From NCBI GenBank assembly GCA_017304275.1, contig JAFKKW010000109.1:1-6428 (forward strand): a DNA stretch of 6,428 bases. Direction: 5' to 3'. The stretch is from Hyphomicrobiales bacterium (GTDB lineage Bacteria > Pseudomonadota > Alphaproteobacteria > Rhizobiales > Hyphomicrobiaceae). Positions 1 through 6,428 of the stretch are shown here, piece after piece. Position numbers and translations under genes: made by a program. The notes under the pieces were generated by a model. It was not told the DNA's origin. It worked only from the letters and a program-made list of their open reading frames with translations, and searched no databases. Each line of letters opens with the position of its first letter. Position 1 is the stretch's first letter.

Positions 1-2
1 CG

Positions 3-1022
3 GCTGCCATCACCAATAGTTTCTCAGGCGCCCTGTCCGATCGGCTCGGCAAACGAAAAGGACTTGCAGCACTCGGCTACGGCATGTCCGCCTTTACCAA
101 ACCGGTCTTTCCGCTTGCATCTGAGCTTTCGTGGTTGATCGCGGCGCGCTTTATTGATCGGGTTGGCAAAGGCGTGCGGGGGGCTCCCCGCGATGCGCTG
201 GTTGCCGATCTGTCGCCACCCGAGGTGCGGGGCGCGAGTTTCGGCCTCCGACAATCGCTCGATACGGTCGGCGCTTTCCTCGGACCCTTGCTCGCCATTC
301 TTCTCATGGTCCTGACGGCCAACAGCTTCGTCACCGTGTTTTGGATCGCAGTGATCCCGGCATTCCTGGCATTTGCCCTGATCGTATTTGCCGTCCGCGA
401 GCCCGAACGACTTCCAGATCTCAAACCGGTCCGGTCCCCCCTCAGCCGTCGCGAACTGGCGCGTCTCGGCCAGGATTTCTGGTGGGTGGTGGCCGTTGCC
501 ACAGTATTCACGCTCGCGCGGTTCAGCGAAGCATTCCTGCTTCTGCGCGCTCAATCCGTAGGCTTGCCCGTCGCCCTGGTGCCGGCCATATTGGTTCTGA
601 TGAACGTAGTCTATGCGCTGGCCGCCTATCCGGCCGGTGTCTTGTCGGATCGCATGGACAGGCGCAACATGCTCGCGGCCGGTCTCGTCCTTTTGTTTCT
701 GGCCGACATGGTGCTCGCCTATTCATCGTCGGTTGAGAGCGTCGCGGCCGGCGTCATTTTGTGGGGTATCCACATGGGGCTGACCCAGGGGTTGCTGGCA
801 ACGCTGGTGGCTGATACGGCGCCCCCCGAATTGCGCGGCACAGCCTACGGCATGTTCAACTTGATGACCGGGCTGGCTCTACTCGCCGCCAGCGTCATTG
901 CCGGAGTTCTCTGGGATGCCGTCGGGCCCAAGGGGACCTTCCTCACCGGAGCTGTGTTCGCGGCCCTCGCCGCCGCAGGTGTGCTTTTCCTACGCAGGGT
1001 TTCGGTCAGGACACGATTTTGA
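3..1022 (+). CDS. MFS transporter, N-terminus cut by the window edge
   Basis: This is an inner-membrane secondary transporter of the major facilitator superfamily; the substrate cannot be read from the sequence. The frame is open from the window edge (base 3) to a TGA at 1020-1022, giving 339 visible residues. The ATG at 84 is internal, because upstream codons in the same frame already encode the loop 2-3 signature GALSDRLGKRKG (visible residues 9-20). TM1 and most of TM2 are missing. A second, weaker copy of the signature, GVLSDRMDRRNM (about 212-223), marks the loop between TM8 and TM9, so the C-terminal half is complete. The two halves also share a matching stretch: ALVADLSPPEVRG (65-77) and TLVADTAPPELRG (267-278), the internal duplication expected of MFS. 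A charged linker (about 131-157) separates the halves. The conserved segment DRVGKGVRGAPRDAL occurs in a large bacterial MFS group often annotated only as MFS transporter. The gene converges on the metal-efflux operon, so it is not part of that transcript. Family assignment is secure; function is unknown. Confidence 0.9.
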   Translation, partial: AAITNSFSGALSDRLGKRKGLAALGYGMSAFTKPVFPLASELSWLIAARFIDRVGKGVRGAPRDALVADLSPPEVRGASFGLRQSLDTVGAFLGPLLAILLMVLTANSFVTVFWIAVIPAFLAFALIVFAVREPERLPDLKPVRSPLSRRELARLGQDFWWVVAVATVFTLARFSEAFLLLRAQSVGLPVALVPAILVLMNVVYALAAYPAGVLSDRMDRRNMLAAGLVLLFLADMVLAYSSSVESVAAGVILWGIHMGLTQGLLATLVADTAPPELRGTAYGMFNLMTGLALLAASVIAGVLWDAVGPKGTFLTGAVFAALAAAGVLFLRRVSVRTRF

Positions 1023-1128
1023 AAAGTTCCGCCGGCCGGGCGTGCAATCGAATGCGAAACGGCGCTATGGCAGAATTTTCGAAATCCAATAGGCGGTCGC
1101 CCGCGCGTGCACGAACGTTCGTCTCGCC
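1023..1128. other. Convergent intergenic gap
   Basis: This 106-base gap separates the 3' end of the MFS gene from the 3' end of the minus-strand operon. I see no coding frame, tRNA or T-rich intrinsic terminator in it. A short GC-rich hairpin (cgcc/ggcg) lies near its left end, and an imperfect stem-loop begins at its right end, described separately. Confidence 0.6.
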
Positions 1129-1145
1129 TCACGAGGGTTCGCACG
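1106..1145. terminator. Imperfect stem-loop between convergent genes, possible bidirectional terminator
   Basis: The arm cgtgc (1106-1110) pairs with gcacg (1141-1145). After a 2-base bulge, gaac (1113-1116) pairs with gttc (1137-1140). An inner ctcg/cgag stem (1123-1126 with 1132-1135) has a 5-base loop. Its place between two converging genes would suit a shared terminator. However, there is no T-tract on either strand and the stem is broken, so it is only a weak candidate. It overlaps the stop codon of the small minus-strand ORF. Confidence 0.2.
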
Positions 1146-1377
1146 ACTCGAATCTGGAATGCCGCCAGCTCCCCATCACGAGACAGCCCGCATGGTGATG
1201 GTGCGGCCTGCTCGGGCTAAAGTCAGAGCGCTTCATACAAGGTCCCTTGGCGCAATGACCAAATCCCTTGATGCGCACTTCGCCCGCCCGCCAGGGCAGC
1301 ACGTGAGACCCTGCAGACGCAGACCACATTACCAAAATCAGGCCCGCCCCGATCATCTTGATTGCCATTCCCGTCAC
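1129..1377 (-). CDS. Small putative exported Cys/His-rich protein
   Basis: This 82-residue ORF is not confidently assigned to a named family. The N-terminus looks like a Sec signal peptide: a lysine (K7), a hydrophobic core (about residues 8-18, IGAGLILVMW) and a likely signal peptidase I site after SASA (residue 22). The mature part would be about 60 residues with four cysteines (C42, C47, C65, C79). It carries the compact motif GHCAKGPCMKR (40-50) and the run PHHHH (58-62), the kind of residues that bind metal ions or form disulfides. The start chosen is GTG at 1377. It overlaps the TGA of the upstream TPR gene as GTGA and has AAAAGGA (1388-1394) 10 bases before it. The ATG at 1368 would also keep the signal peptide but has no good ribosome binding site. 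As the last gene after a metal pump, a periplasmic metal-binding role is attractive but is inference. It could also be a chance ORF, though the signal peptide plus coupling argue against that. Confidence 0.55.
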   Translation of the reverse strand: MTGMAIKMIGAGLILVMWSASAGSHVLPWRAGEVRIKGFGHCAKGPCMKRSDFSPSRPHHHHAGCLVMGSWRHSRFESCEPS

Positions 1378-2036
1378 GGTGCTTTGGTCCTTTTACTTGG
1401 CCCCAGCGTCAAGGCCGTATCTCGATCCCGCAGTGCCTTCGCCATCTCCCCGAGAGATGCGTAGGCGGCGGCTCTCAGGCGATAGGCATCGCCGTCATTC
1501 GGATCGCGCTCGATCACGCGCGTGAAATCCGCAATCGCTTCCCGGTATTCTTGCCGCTTTCCCCGCAGGAAGCCGCGATTAAAGAGCACGTAACTATTGT
1601 CTGGCTCTCGGGCAAAGGCGGCATTGTAATCAGCGAGAGCCTCGTCGAGACGGCCAAGCGCCGAGCGGGCGCTGCCGCGGTTGACCAGCGCCATGACATG
1701 ATCCGGGCTGCGGCTTAGGGCTTGGGAGTAGTCCTCCGCAGCGCGCTCGAATTGCCGCAGCCGGAAATGAGCATTGCCGCGATTGTAATATGGCAAAGAC
1801 GCGACCGGATGCAGCTCAATCGCCGCGCTCAACTCCTCGATGGCTTTGTCGAGGCGGCCCGATTGATAGAAGCGTAAACCGCGATCATTGTGAAAGGCGG
1901 CATGAGTATCGCGATCCGCGAAATCAACGTGCCAGGGTTCAATGGTTGGAGTATCGGATTCCGCACCGGCGCAGGGCGTGAGCTGGGCTTTGATGGCGAG
2001 TAGAAAACCGGCGGCGATCACTGTTCTCCTGGCCAT
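1374..2036 (-). CDS. Exported tetratricopeptide-repeat protein
   Basis: This is a 220-residue protein built almost entirely of TPR units, which act as protein-protein docking scaffolds; no catalytic domain is visible. Residues 1-25 form a signal peptide (MARR, hydrophobic IAAGFLLAI, then AGA before E26), placing it in the periplasm. C22 follows LTP, which is not a proper lipobox, so a lipoprotein is unlikely. Five repeats can be read at about 44-79, 80-113, 114-147, 148-181 and 182-214. Four carry the NRG or DRG start (residues 51-53, 85-87, 119-121, 153-155) and most end in a P-[DN]-x turn. I chose the ATG at 2036 because the signal peptide begins there and GAGGA (2046-2050) lies 9 bases upstream; the frame extends 30 codons further, into the pump gene, without this support. 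It begins 16 bases after the pump stop codon and overlaps the next ORF by 4 bases, so it belongs to the efflux transcript. Such TPR proteins are not core parts of an RND pump; the partner is unknown. Confidence 0.87.
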   Translation of the reverse strand: MARRTVIAAGFLLAIKAQLTPCAGAESDTPTIEPWHVDFADRDTHAAFHNDRGLRFYQSGRLDKAIEELSAAIELHPVASLPYYNRGNAHFRLRQFERAAEDYSQALSRSPDHVMALVNRGSARSALGRLDEALADYNAAFAREPDNSYVLFNRGFLRGKRQEYREAIADFTRVIERDPNDGDAYRLRAAAYASLGEMAKALRDRDTALTLGPSKRTKAP

Positions 2037-2042
2037 GGATGG

Positions 2043-2051
2043 CTTTCCTCT
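2043..2051 (-). promoter_or_regulatory. Ribosome binding site for the TPR gene
   Basis: AGAGGAAAG on the minus strand lies between the pump stop codon (2053-2055) and the ATG at 2036, with GAGGA 9 bases before that ATG. It supports the 2036 start over the longer frame that begins inside the pump gene. Confidence 0.65.
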
Positions 2052-2052
2052 G

Positions 2053-5000
2053 TCACACCGCCTGAGGGCTGGGGTGCGTATGGTGATCGGGAACCTCGAT
2101 GATCTCCTTCGGTCTCCCGAACCCAAATATCTTGCACAACGCTGGCAAGACCAGCAGGGTCAATATCGTCGAAGAAATAATGCCGCCGATGACGACGGTA
2201 GCCAGCGGTCGTTGCACTTCCGAACCCGCGCCAACATTAAACGCCATCGGGACAAAACCCAGGGACGCAACGAGGGCCGTCATCAGCACCGGTCGCAAGC
2301 GTGTCAGCGCGCCTTCCGTGATCGCCGGCTCGAGATCATGGCCGCTCGCCATGAGGTTGCGGATGAACGAGACCATGACCACACCGTTGAGTACAGCAAC
2401 CCCCGAGAGCGCAATGAAACCCACACCGGCGGAAATCGACAGCGGGATGTCACGGAGCCAAAGCGCCGCGATGCCGCCCGTGAGTGCCAGCGGCACCCCG
2501 CTGAAGACAATGAGCGCTGCGCGTACGGAGTTAAACGCGGTAAATAGCAGCCCGAAAATGAGGAGCAGCGCCAGCGGCACCACGATCTGCAAGCGTTGGG
2601 TCGCGGAGGTCAGTTGTTTGAAGGTTCCGCCATACTCGAGCCAGTGCCCCGGCGGCAGCGTCACGCGCTCATCTATGGCCTTGCGCAGATCTGCGATGAA
2701 CGAGCCGAGATCGCGGCTTCGCACGTTGGCGGTCACCACGATGCGGCGTTTGCCGTTCTCGCGCTGAATCTGGTTGGGGCCGATCGCCACTTCGAACGTG
2801 GCGACTTCCTGCAGAGGCACATAACTGGGCGCGCGCGATGCAGTATCACCTGCTCCGGTCCGAAGGGGCAGCGGGACCGGCAGGCGCTTGAGCGCATCGA
2901 GATCGGTTCTCAGGGTTTCCGGCAACCGGACGACCAGATCGAAGCGGCGATCGCCTTCAAAGACCTGGCCCACTGACCGGCCTCCGAGTGCGACCTCGAT
3001 GACATCCTGGACATCCGCAATATTGAGGCCGAAGCGGTCAAGGGCCGCCCGGTCCGGGAGAATGCTGAGCACCGGCAATCCGCTCACTTGCTCAACCTTG
3101 GCGTCGGCCGCCCCGGAAACGCTGCCGACCACGGCCTCGATTTTCTCCCCTATCTCGGCGAGTTGATCCATGTCGTCGCCATAAACTTTCACGGCAACAT
3201 CGCTCCGAACACCGGAGATAAGCTCGTTGAAGCGCATCTGGATGGGCTGCACGAACTCATAGTTATTGCCGGGAATCTCTCGGACAGCCGCTTCCATCTC
3301 TGCCACGAGCTGCGATTTGGGCTTGAGCGGGTCCGGCCATTCGGCACGGTCCTTGATCATGACGAACGTGTCGGCAACGCTTGGCGGCATGGGATCCGTG
3401 GCCACCTCAGCAGTACCCAGTTTCGCGAAAACCCTGTCCACTTCCGGAAACTGCTTGAGGCGCGATTCCAGTGCCGTCTGCATCCCCACCGCCTGGGAAA
3501 GGCTGGTGCCCGGAATACGCAAGGCGTGGAGTGCGATATCACCCTCATCCAGGCTCGGAATGAATTCGGAACCCATACGCGAGGCCAGCAACCCGCCGAA
3601 GAGGACAAGCAGCACAGCCGAGCCAACCATGATAAACCGGTTGGCGAGCGCAAATCGAAGCAGCGGCTCGTAAACCCGCCGCGCGCCCCGCATGATGAGA
3701 TTCTCTTTCTCGTCGACCTTGCCCGTTACGAAAATCGCCACGGCGGCCGGTACGAAGGTGAGGCTAAGGATCAGGGCGGAAAGAAGCGCAATGACGACCG
3801 TGAAGGCCATCGGATGGAACATCTTTCCTTCCGTCCCGGTCAGGGCAAAAATGGGAACGTAAACGACGGTGATGATGAAGACGGCAAAGATACTCGGCCG
3901 TATGACTTCTGCCGTCGCTTCGGCCGCAAGCTTGTGGCGTTCTTCCGCGCTCAGCAATCTTCCAAGTGCGTGCTGCGCCATTCCGAACCGTCGCAGGCAA
4001 TTTTCGATGATGATCACGGCGCCATCGACAATGAGCCCGAAGTCGAGCGCGCCCAGGCTCATAAGATTGCCGGAGACCCGCCCTTGCACCATGCCCGTGA
4101 TGGTCGCCAGCATCGTGATTGGTATCACGGCCGCAGTGATCAGAGCCGCCCGGATGTTTCCCAGTAGAAGAAAGAGGATGACAACGACGAGAAGCGCGCC
4201 TTCGAGCAGGTTTTTTTGCACTGTTTCGATGGTTCGGTCCACGAGCGTCGTGCGATCATACATGGTCTTTGCAACGACCCCCTCCGGGAGGCTCTTGTTT
4301 ACTTCGACAAGCCTCTCGCTGACGCGCTGCGAGACCGTGCGGCTGTTCTCTCCAACGAGCATGAACACGGTTCCTAGGACGACCTCGCGTCCGTTCTCGG
4401 TGGCGGCGCCCGTTCGCAGCTCCTCTCCCAGGTGAACGTCTGCGACGTCTCCGATGCGTATCGGAAGGCCATGACGGTTCGCCACGATGATCCGGCGCAC
4501 CTCGTCCATGGTTGCCACCTGGCCCGGAACACGGATCAGATATTGCTCGCCTGACCGTTCGATATATCCAGCACCGGCGTTCGAATTGTTGCTCGACAAC
4601 GCCTCCATGACGTCACGGATTGTCAGGCCGAAGGCCAGGAGCTTTTGCGGATAGGGCGTGACGTGGAATTGCTTTACGAATCCCCCGATCGTGTTGACTT
4701 CGGTGACGCCTGGAATATTGCGCAGCTGCGGCCGCACCACCCAATCCTGCAGGGTACGCAGCTCGGTGGACGACCACTCCGCTCCCTCTGCGTTTTTGGC
4801 GCCCGGTTTCGGCTCAACGGTGTACATATAAATCTCGCCAAGACCGGTGGCGATCGGGCCAAGCTCAGGCTCGAGCCCCTTTGGCAACTGGTCCTTGACC
4901 TGCTGAATCCGCTCGTTGATGAGCTGGCGCGCAAAGTAGAGGTCGGTGCCGTCCTCGAACACGGCCGTGACCTGCGAGAGCCCGTAGCGCGAGATCGAGC

Positions 5001-5247
5001 GCGTGTGCTCCAGCCGTGGAAGTCCAGCAATGGCCGTCTCCACCGCAAAAGTCACCCGCTGCTCGGCTTCAAGAGGCGAGAAGCCGGGCGCCTCGGTATT
5101 GATCTGCACCTGAACGTTTGTGATGTCCGGTACCGCGTCGATCGGCAGACGCTGGAAATTGTAGGCGCCAAGGGCGCAGAGACCGATGACTGCGAACATC
5201 ACGGTCCATCGCTGGGCGATCGAAATATAGACAATCCGCTCTAGCAA
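2053..5247 (-). CDS. czcA: CzcA-type heavy-metal efflux RND pump (inner-membrane subunit)
   Basis: This is the proton-driven inner-membrane pump of a tripartite heavy-metal efflux system. Its 1064 residues match the full family length. The RND plan is complete: TM1 near 14-31, a large periplasmic loop (about 32-346), TM2-TM7 (about 347-553), a second loop (about 560-885), and TM8-TM12 (about 887-1038). TM4 carries DFGLIVDGAVIIIEN (402-416), so D402, D408 and E415 fall exactly where Cupriavidus CzcA has its essential proton-relay residues. This motif is typical of divalent-cation pumps (Czc, Cnr, Ncc) and differs from the copper/silver CusA type. IPSLDEGD (563-570) and MRFNELISGVRSDVAVKV (671-688) are further family marks. 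The start is TTG at 5247, giving the expected MLERIV N-terminus; AGGAG (5256-5260) lies 8 bases upstream and overlaps the adaptor stop codon. The C-terminal tail contains DHHTH (1054-1058). The gene symbol is by family; whether the substrate is Zn, Co, Cd or Ni cannot be decided here. Confidence 0.95.
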   Translation of the reverse strand: MLERIVYISIAQRWTVMFAVIGLCALGAYNFQRLPIDAVPDITNVQVQINTEAPGFSPLEAEQRVTFAVETAIAGLPRLEHTRSISRYGLSQVTAVFEDGTDLYFARQLINERIQQVKDQLPKGLEPELGPIATGLGEIYMYTVEPKPGAKNAEGAEWSSTELRTLQDWVVRPQLRNIPGVTEVNTIGGFVKQFHVTPYPQKLLAFGLTIRDVMEALSSNNSNAGAGYIERSGEQYLIRVPGQVATMDEVRRIIVANRHGLPIRIGDVADVHLGEELRTGAATENGREVVLGTVFMLVGENSRTVSQRVSERLVEVNKSLPEGVVAKTMYDRTTLVDRTIETVQKNLLEGALLVVVILFLLLGNIRAALITAAVIPITMLATITGMVQGRVSGNLMSLGALDFGLIVDGAVIIIENCLRRFGMAQHALGRLLSAEERHKLAAEATAEVIRPSIFAVFIITVVYVPIFALTGTEGKMFHPMAFTVVIALLSALILSLTFVPAAVAIFVTGKVDEKENLIMRGARRVYEPLLRFALANRFIMVGSAVLLVLFGGLLASRMGSEFIPSLDEGDIALHALRIPGTSLSQAVGMQTALESRLKQFPEVDRVFAKLGTAEVATDPMPPSVADTFVMIKDRAEWPDPLKPKSQLVAEMEAAVREIPGNNYEFVQPIQMRFNELISGVRSDVAVKVYGDDMDQLAEIGEKIEAVVGSVSGAADAKVEQVSGLPVLSILPDRAALDRFGLNIADVQDVIEVALGGRSVGQVFEGDRRFDLVVRLPETLRTDLDALKRLPVPLPLRTGAGDTASRAPSYVPLQEVATFEVAIGPNQIQRENGKRRIVVTANVRSRDLGSFIADLRKAIDERVTLPPGHWLEYGGTFKQLTSATQRLQIVVPLALLLIFGLLFTAFNSVRAALIVFSGVPLALTGGIAALWLRDIPLSISAGVGFIALSGVAVLNGVVMVSFIRNLMASGHDLEPAITEGALTRLRPVLMTALVASLGFVPMAFNVGAGSEVQRPLATVVIGGIISSTILTLLVLPALCKIFGFGRPKEIIEVPDHHTHPSPQAV

Positions 5248-5254
5248 AGCGCTT

Positions 5255-5260
5255 ACTCCT
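5255..5260 (-). promoter_or_regulatory. Ribosome binding site that fixes the TTG start of the pump gene
   Basis: AGGAGT on the minus strand overlaps the TAG stop of the adaptor gene (5259-5261) and lies 7 bases before the TTG at 5247. No other start codon in that frame is near, and the next Met codon is residue 17, inside TM1. The arrangement suggests that translation of the pump is coupled to translation of the adaptor. Confidence 0.75.
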
Positions 5261-6428
5261 AATGGTCGTGGCTCGCGCCGGATTTTTCGATATCGGCCTT
5301 CACGAGGAAGCTGTTTTCGGCCACGTACTCGGTTCCGGGCTTGAGACCACCCTTTACCTCAGTCCATGTCGCATCGCTGACACCAAGATCGAGCATGCGC
5401 ACCTCATACGTCGTTCCAACCTTGGCGAAGACGACAGTAAAATCCCGGAACCGCTGAAGTGCCGAAGATTTGACGGCGAGCGGCACTTTGTGCCGGTCGA
5501 CGACGACCAGGCCGCGCACCGTCATACCGGGCCGCCAACGAGCCTGTGTGTTGTCCAGAGTCACACGGGCCAGGATCGATTGGCTCGCGAGTTCGGCGAC
5601 CGGGGTGAAGATCGCGACGGTGCTTTCGACCTCGCTATCCCCCTGGATGTCTTTGACCCGTATGGTTTGCCCTGCCTTGATGCGGGGCAGGTCTTTGGAG
5701 AAGACGTGGAACTCGGCCCACACCGAGCTGAGATCAGCGACCACAAAAATAGCCGCGTCTCCGGTCACATCGCCAATATTCGTATTCCGCTCGAGGAGCA
5801 CGCCGTCGAACGGCGCCGTTACGTCGTAGTTGTTGAGGCTGGCGTTACTCTCGACCACCGCGAGCACTTCGCCTTGCTTCACCATCTCGCCGACATTCTT
5901 GGACACCTGCCGGACGACCCCGGGAAAACGGGCTTTCACCTGTGCAGTCTTGTTCTGATTGAGGACGACACTGCCGGTCAATGTGATCGTCTCTTCAATC
6001 GTGACCGGGCCCGCCGTCTCCGTCTCCATGCCGGCGCCCGACGCGGCGGTTTCAGTGATGGTCGTTCGCCCCTCATAGGAACCGTACGTCCACGCGTAGG
6101 TCTTGCCGTCATGCGTGGCCGAAACCGCAACATCGAAAGAGTGGGGCTCGACCACGGACGACGTGCTCTTGAGGTAGTCAGCTTGCGGCTCGAACGAAAG
6201 GGTGTCGACATCCCCTCCCAGACGCGACAGCTTCACCTCCACCACCACCTTTGCGGGGTCGAGCGAACGGTCGTCCATATAGGCATAGAAATGAAACTCC
6301 GGCGGCACACCGGTCTCGAAAATTGTAACCTCCAGCGCGAAGCGCCCGGATTTGAGCAGGCGGCCGTTATGGGGGCCCCGCTCGAATTCCTCTGCCTCCG
6401 CGGCATCGTGCTCGCCGTGCCCATCCTT
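5259..6428 (-). CDS. czcB: CzcB-type RND periplasmic adaptor, N-terminus cut by the window edge
   Basis: This is the membrane-fusion (periplasmic adaptor) subunit that bridges the inner-membrane pump and an outer-membrane channel. The frame is open to base 6428; 389 residues are visible and the signal peptide or lipid anchor is missing. The GTG at 6308 is internal (V41), since upstream codons encode a good family match (FERGPHNGRLLKSG, 15-28). In order: a His/Asp/Glu-rich start (DGHGEHD), an N-terminal domain of the kind found in CzcB-like adaptors (about 15-120), a first lipoyl half (about 163-194, with GVVRQVSKNVGEMVKQGE), a second lipoyl half (about 201-232, TAPFDGVLLERN), a beta-barrel (about 234-312, SSVWAEFHVFSKD) and a membrane-proximal domain (about 313-380). 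The two lipoyl halves are joined by only about six residues, so the usual alpha-helical hairpin is absent. The C-terminus ends SHDH. The stop (TAG) lies 11 bases before the pump start. The symbol is given by family and context; a Cnr- or Ncc-type name is possible. Confidence 0.92.
   Translation of the reverse strand, partial: KDGHGEHDAAEAEEFERGPHNGRLLKSGRFALEVTIFETGVPPEFHFYAYMDDRSLDPAKVVVEVKLSRLGGDVDTLSFEPQADYLKSTSSVVEPHSFDVAVSATHDGKTYAWTYGSYEGRTTITETAASGAGMETETAGPVTIEETITLTGSVVLNQNKTAQVKARFPGVVRQVSKNVGEMVKQGEVLAVVESNASLNNYDVTAPFDGVLLERNTNIGDVTGDAAIFVVADLSSVWAEFHVFSKDLPRIKAGQTIRVKDIQGDSEVESTVAIFTPVAELASQSILARVTLDNTQARWRPGMTVRGLVVVDRHKVPLAVKSSALQRFRDFTVVFAKVGTTYEVRMLDLGVSDATWTEVKGGLKPGTEYVAENSFLVKADIEKSGASHDH

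Noticed and set aside
24..554. A 176-codon open frame on the minus strand opposite the MFS gene
   Set aside because: It is antisense to a gene with clear MFS motifs and shows only charged, low-complexity sequence with no ribosome binding site that I can recognise.
1159..1464. A plus-strand open frame of 101 codons across the small protein and TPR gene
   Set aside because: It is rich in Arg, His and Pro without signal peptide or domain, and it opposes both the TPR gene and the better supported minus-strand small ORF.
1430..1950. The repeated pattern within the TPR gene as a DNA repeat
   Set aside because: The repetition is explained at protein level by degenerate TPR units; the DNA copies are too diverged to be a recent tandem repeat.
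2037..2126. A longer N-terminus for the TPR protein starting at 2126
   Set aside because: The extra 30 residues are Arg-rich, overlap the 3' end of the pump gene, and would bury a clear signal peptide and ribosome binding site that sit at the 2036 start.
3088..4167. A 359-codon open frame on the plus strand opposite the pump gene
   Set aside because: It lies wholly antisense to a clearly coding RND gene, has low-complexity charged composition with no recognisable domain, and is the kind of open frame expected opposite GC-rich coding DNA.
2053..5247. Assignment of the pump as a CusA copper/silver exporter
   Set aside because: TM4 has the DFGxxVDGAV signature of divalent-cation pumps, and the Cu(I)-binding methionines do not appear to be present.
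6306..6308. GTG at 6308 as the true start of the adaptor
   Set aside because: The frame remains open to the window edge and the 40 upstream residues match the conserved N-terminal domain of CzcB-like adaptors, so this codon is an internal valine.

Overview
The window reads as a GC-rich proteobacterial chromosome or plasmid segment. Codon choice and the style of the proteins suggest an alphaproteobacterium, perhaps Hyphomicrobiales, but there is no rRNA or tRNA to fix this and the taxonomic guess is weak. The main content is a metal-efflux operon on the minus strand, met by a separate plus-strand transporter gene that converges on it.

Layout from left to right: (1) bases 1-1022, plus strand, hold most of a major facilitator superfamily (MFS) transporter whose N-terminus lies outside the window. 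(2) Bases 1023-1128 are a short convergent intergenic gap with only a weak stem-loop. (3) Bases 1129-1377, minus strand, hold a small putative exported protein rich in Cys and His. (4) Bases 1374-2036, minus strand, hold an exported five-repeat TPR protein. (5) Bases 2053-5247, minus strand, hold a complete CzcA-type heavy-metal RND pump. (6) Bases 5259-6428, minus strand, hold the periplasmic adaptor (CzcB type), cut by the window edge at its N-terminus.

The minus-strand genes are packed tightly: 11 bases between adaptor and pump, 16 bases between pump and TPR gene, and a 4-base GTGA overlap between TPR gene and small ORF. They very probably form one transcript read from right to left. Its promoter, any outer-membrane partner gene (CzcC type) and any metal sensor would lie beyond base 6428. 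Adaptor and pump together would move a divalent cation such as Zn, Co, Cd or Ni out of the periplasm or cytoplasm, driven by protons. The TPR protein and the small His/Cys protein both look exported, so they could work in the same compartment, but their roles are unknown.

Points worth a second look are the adaptor, which lacks the usual alpha-helical hairpin between its lipoyl halves; the two unassigned exported proteins at the end of the operon; and pump residues that point to divalent cations rather than copper or silver. No insertion sequence, CRISPR array, RNA gene or attachment site was seen.
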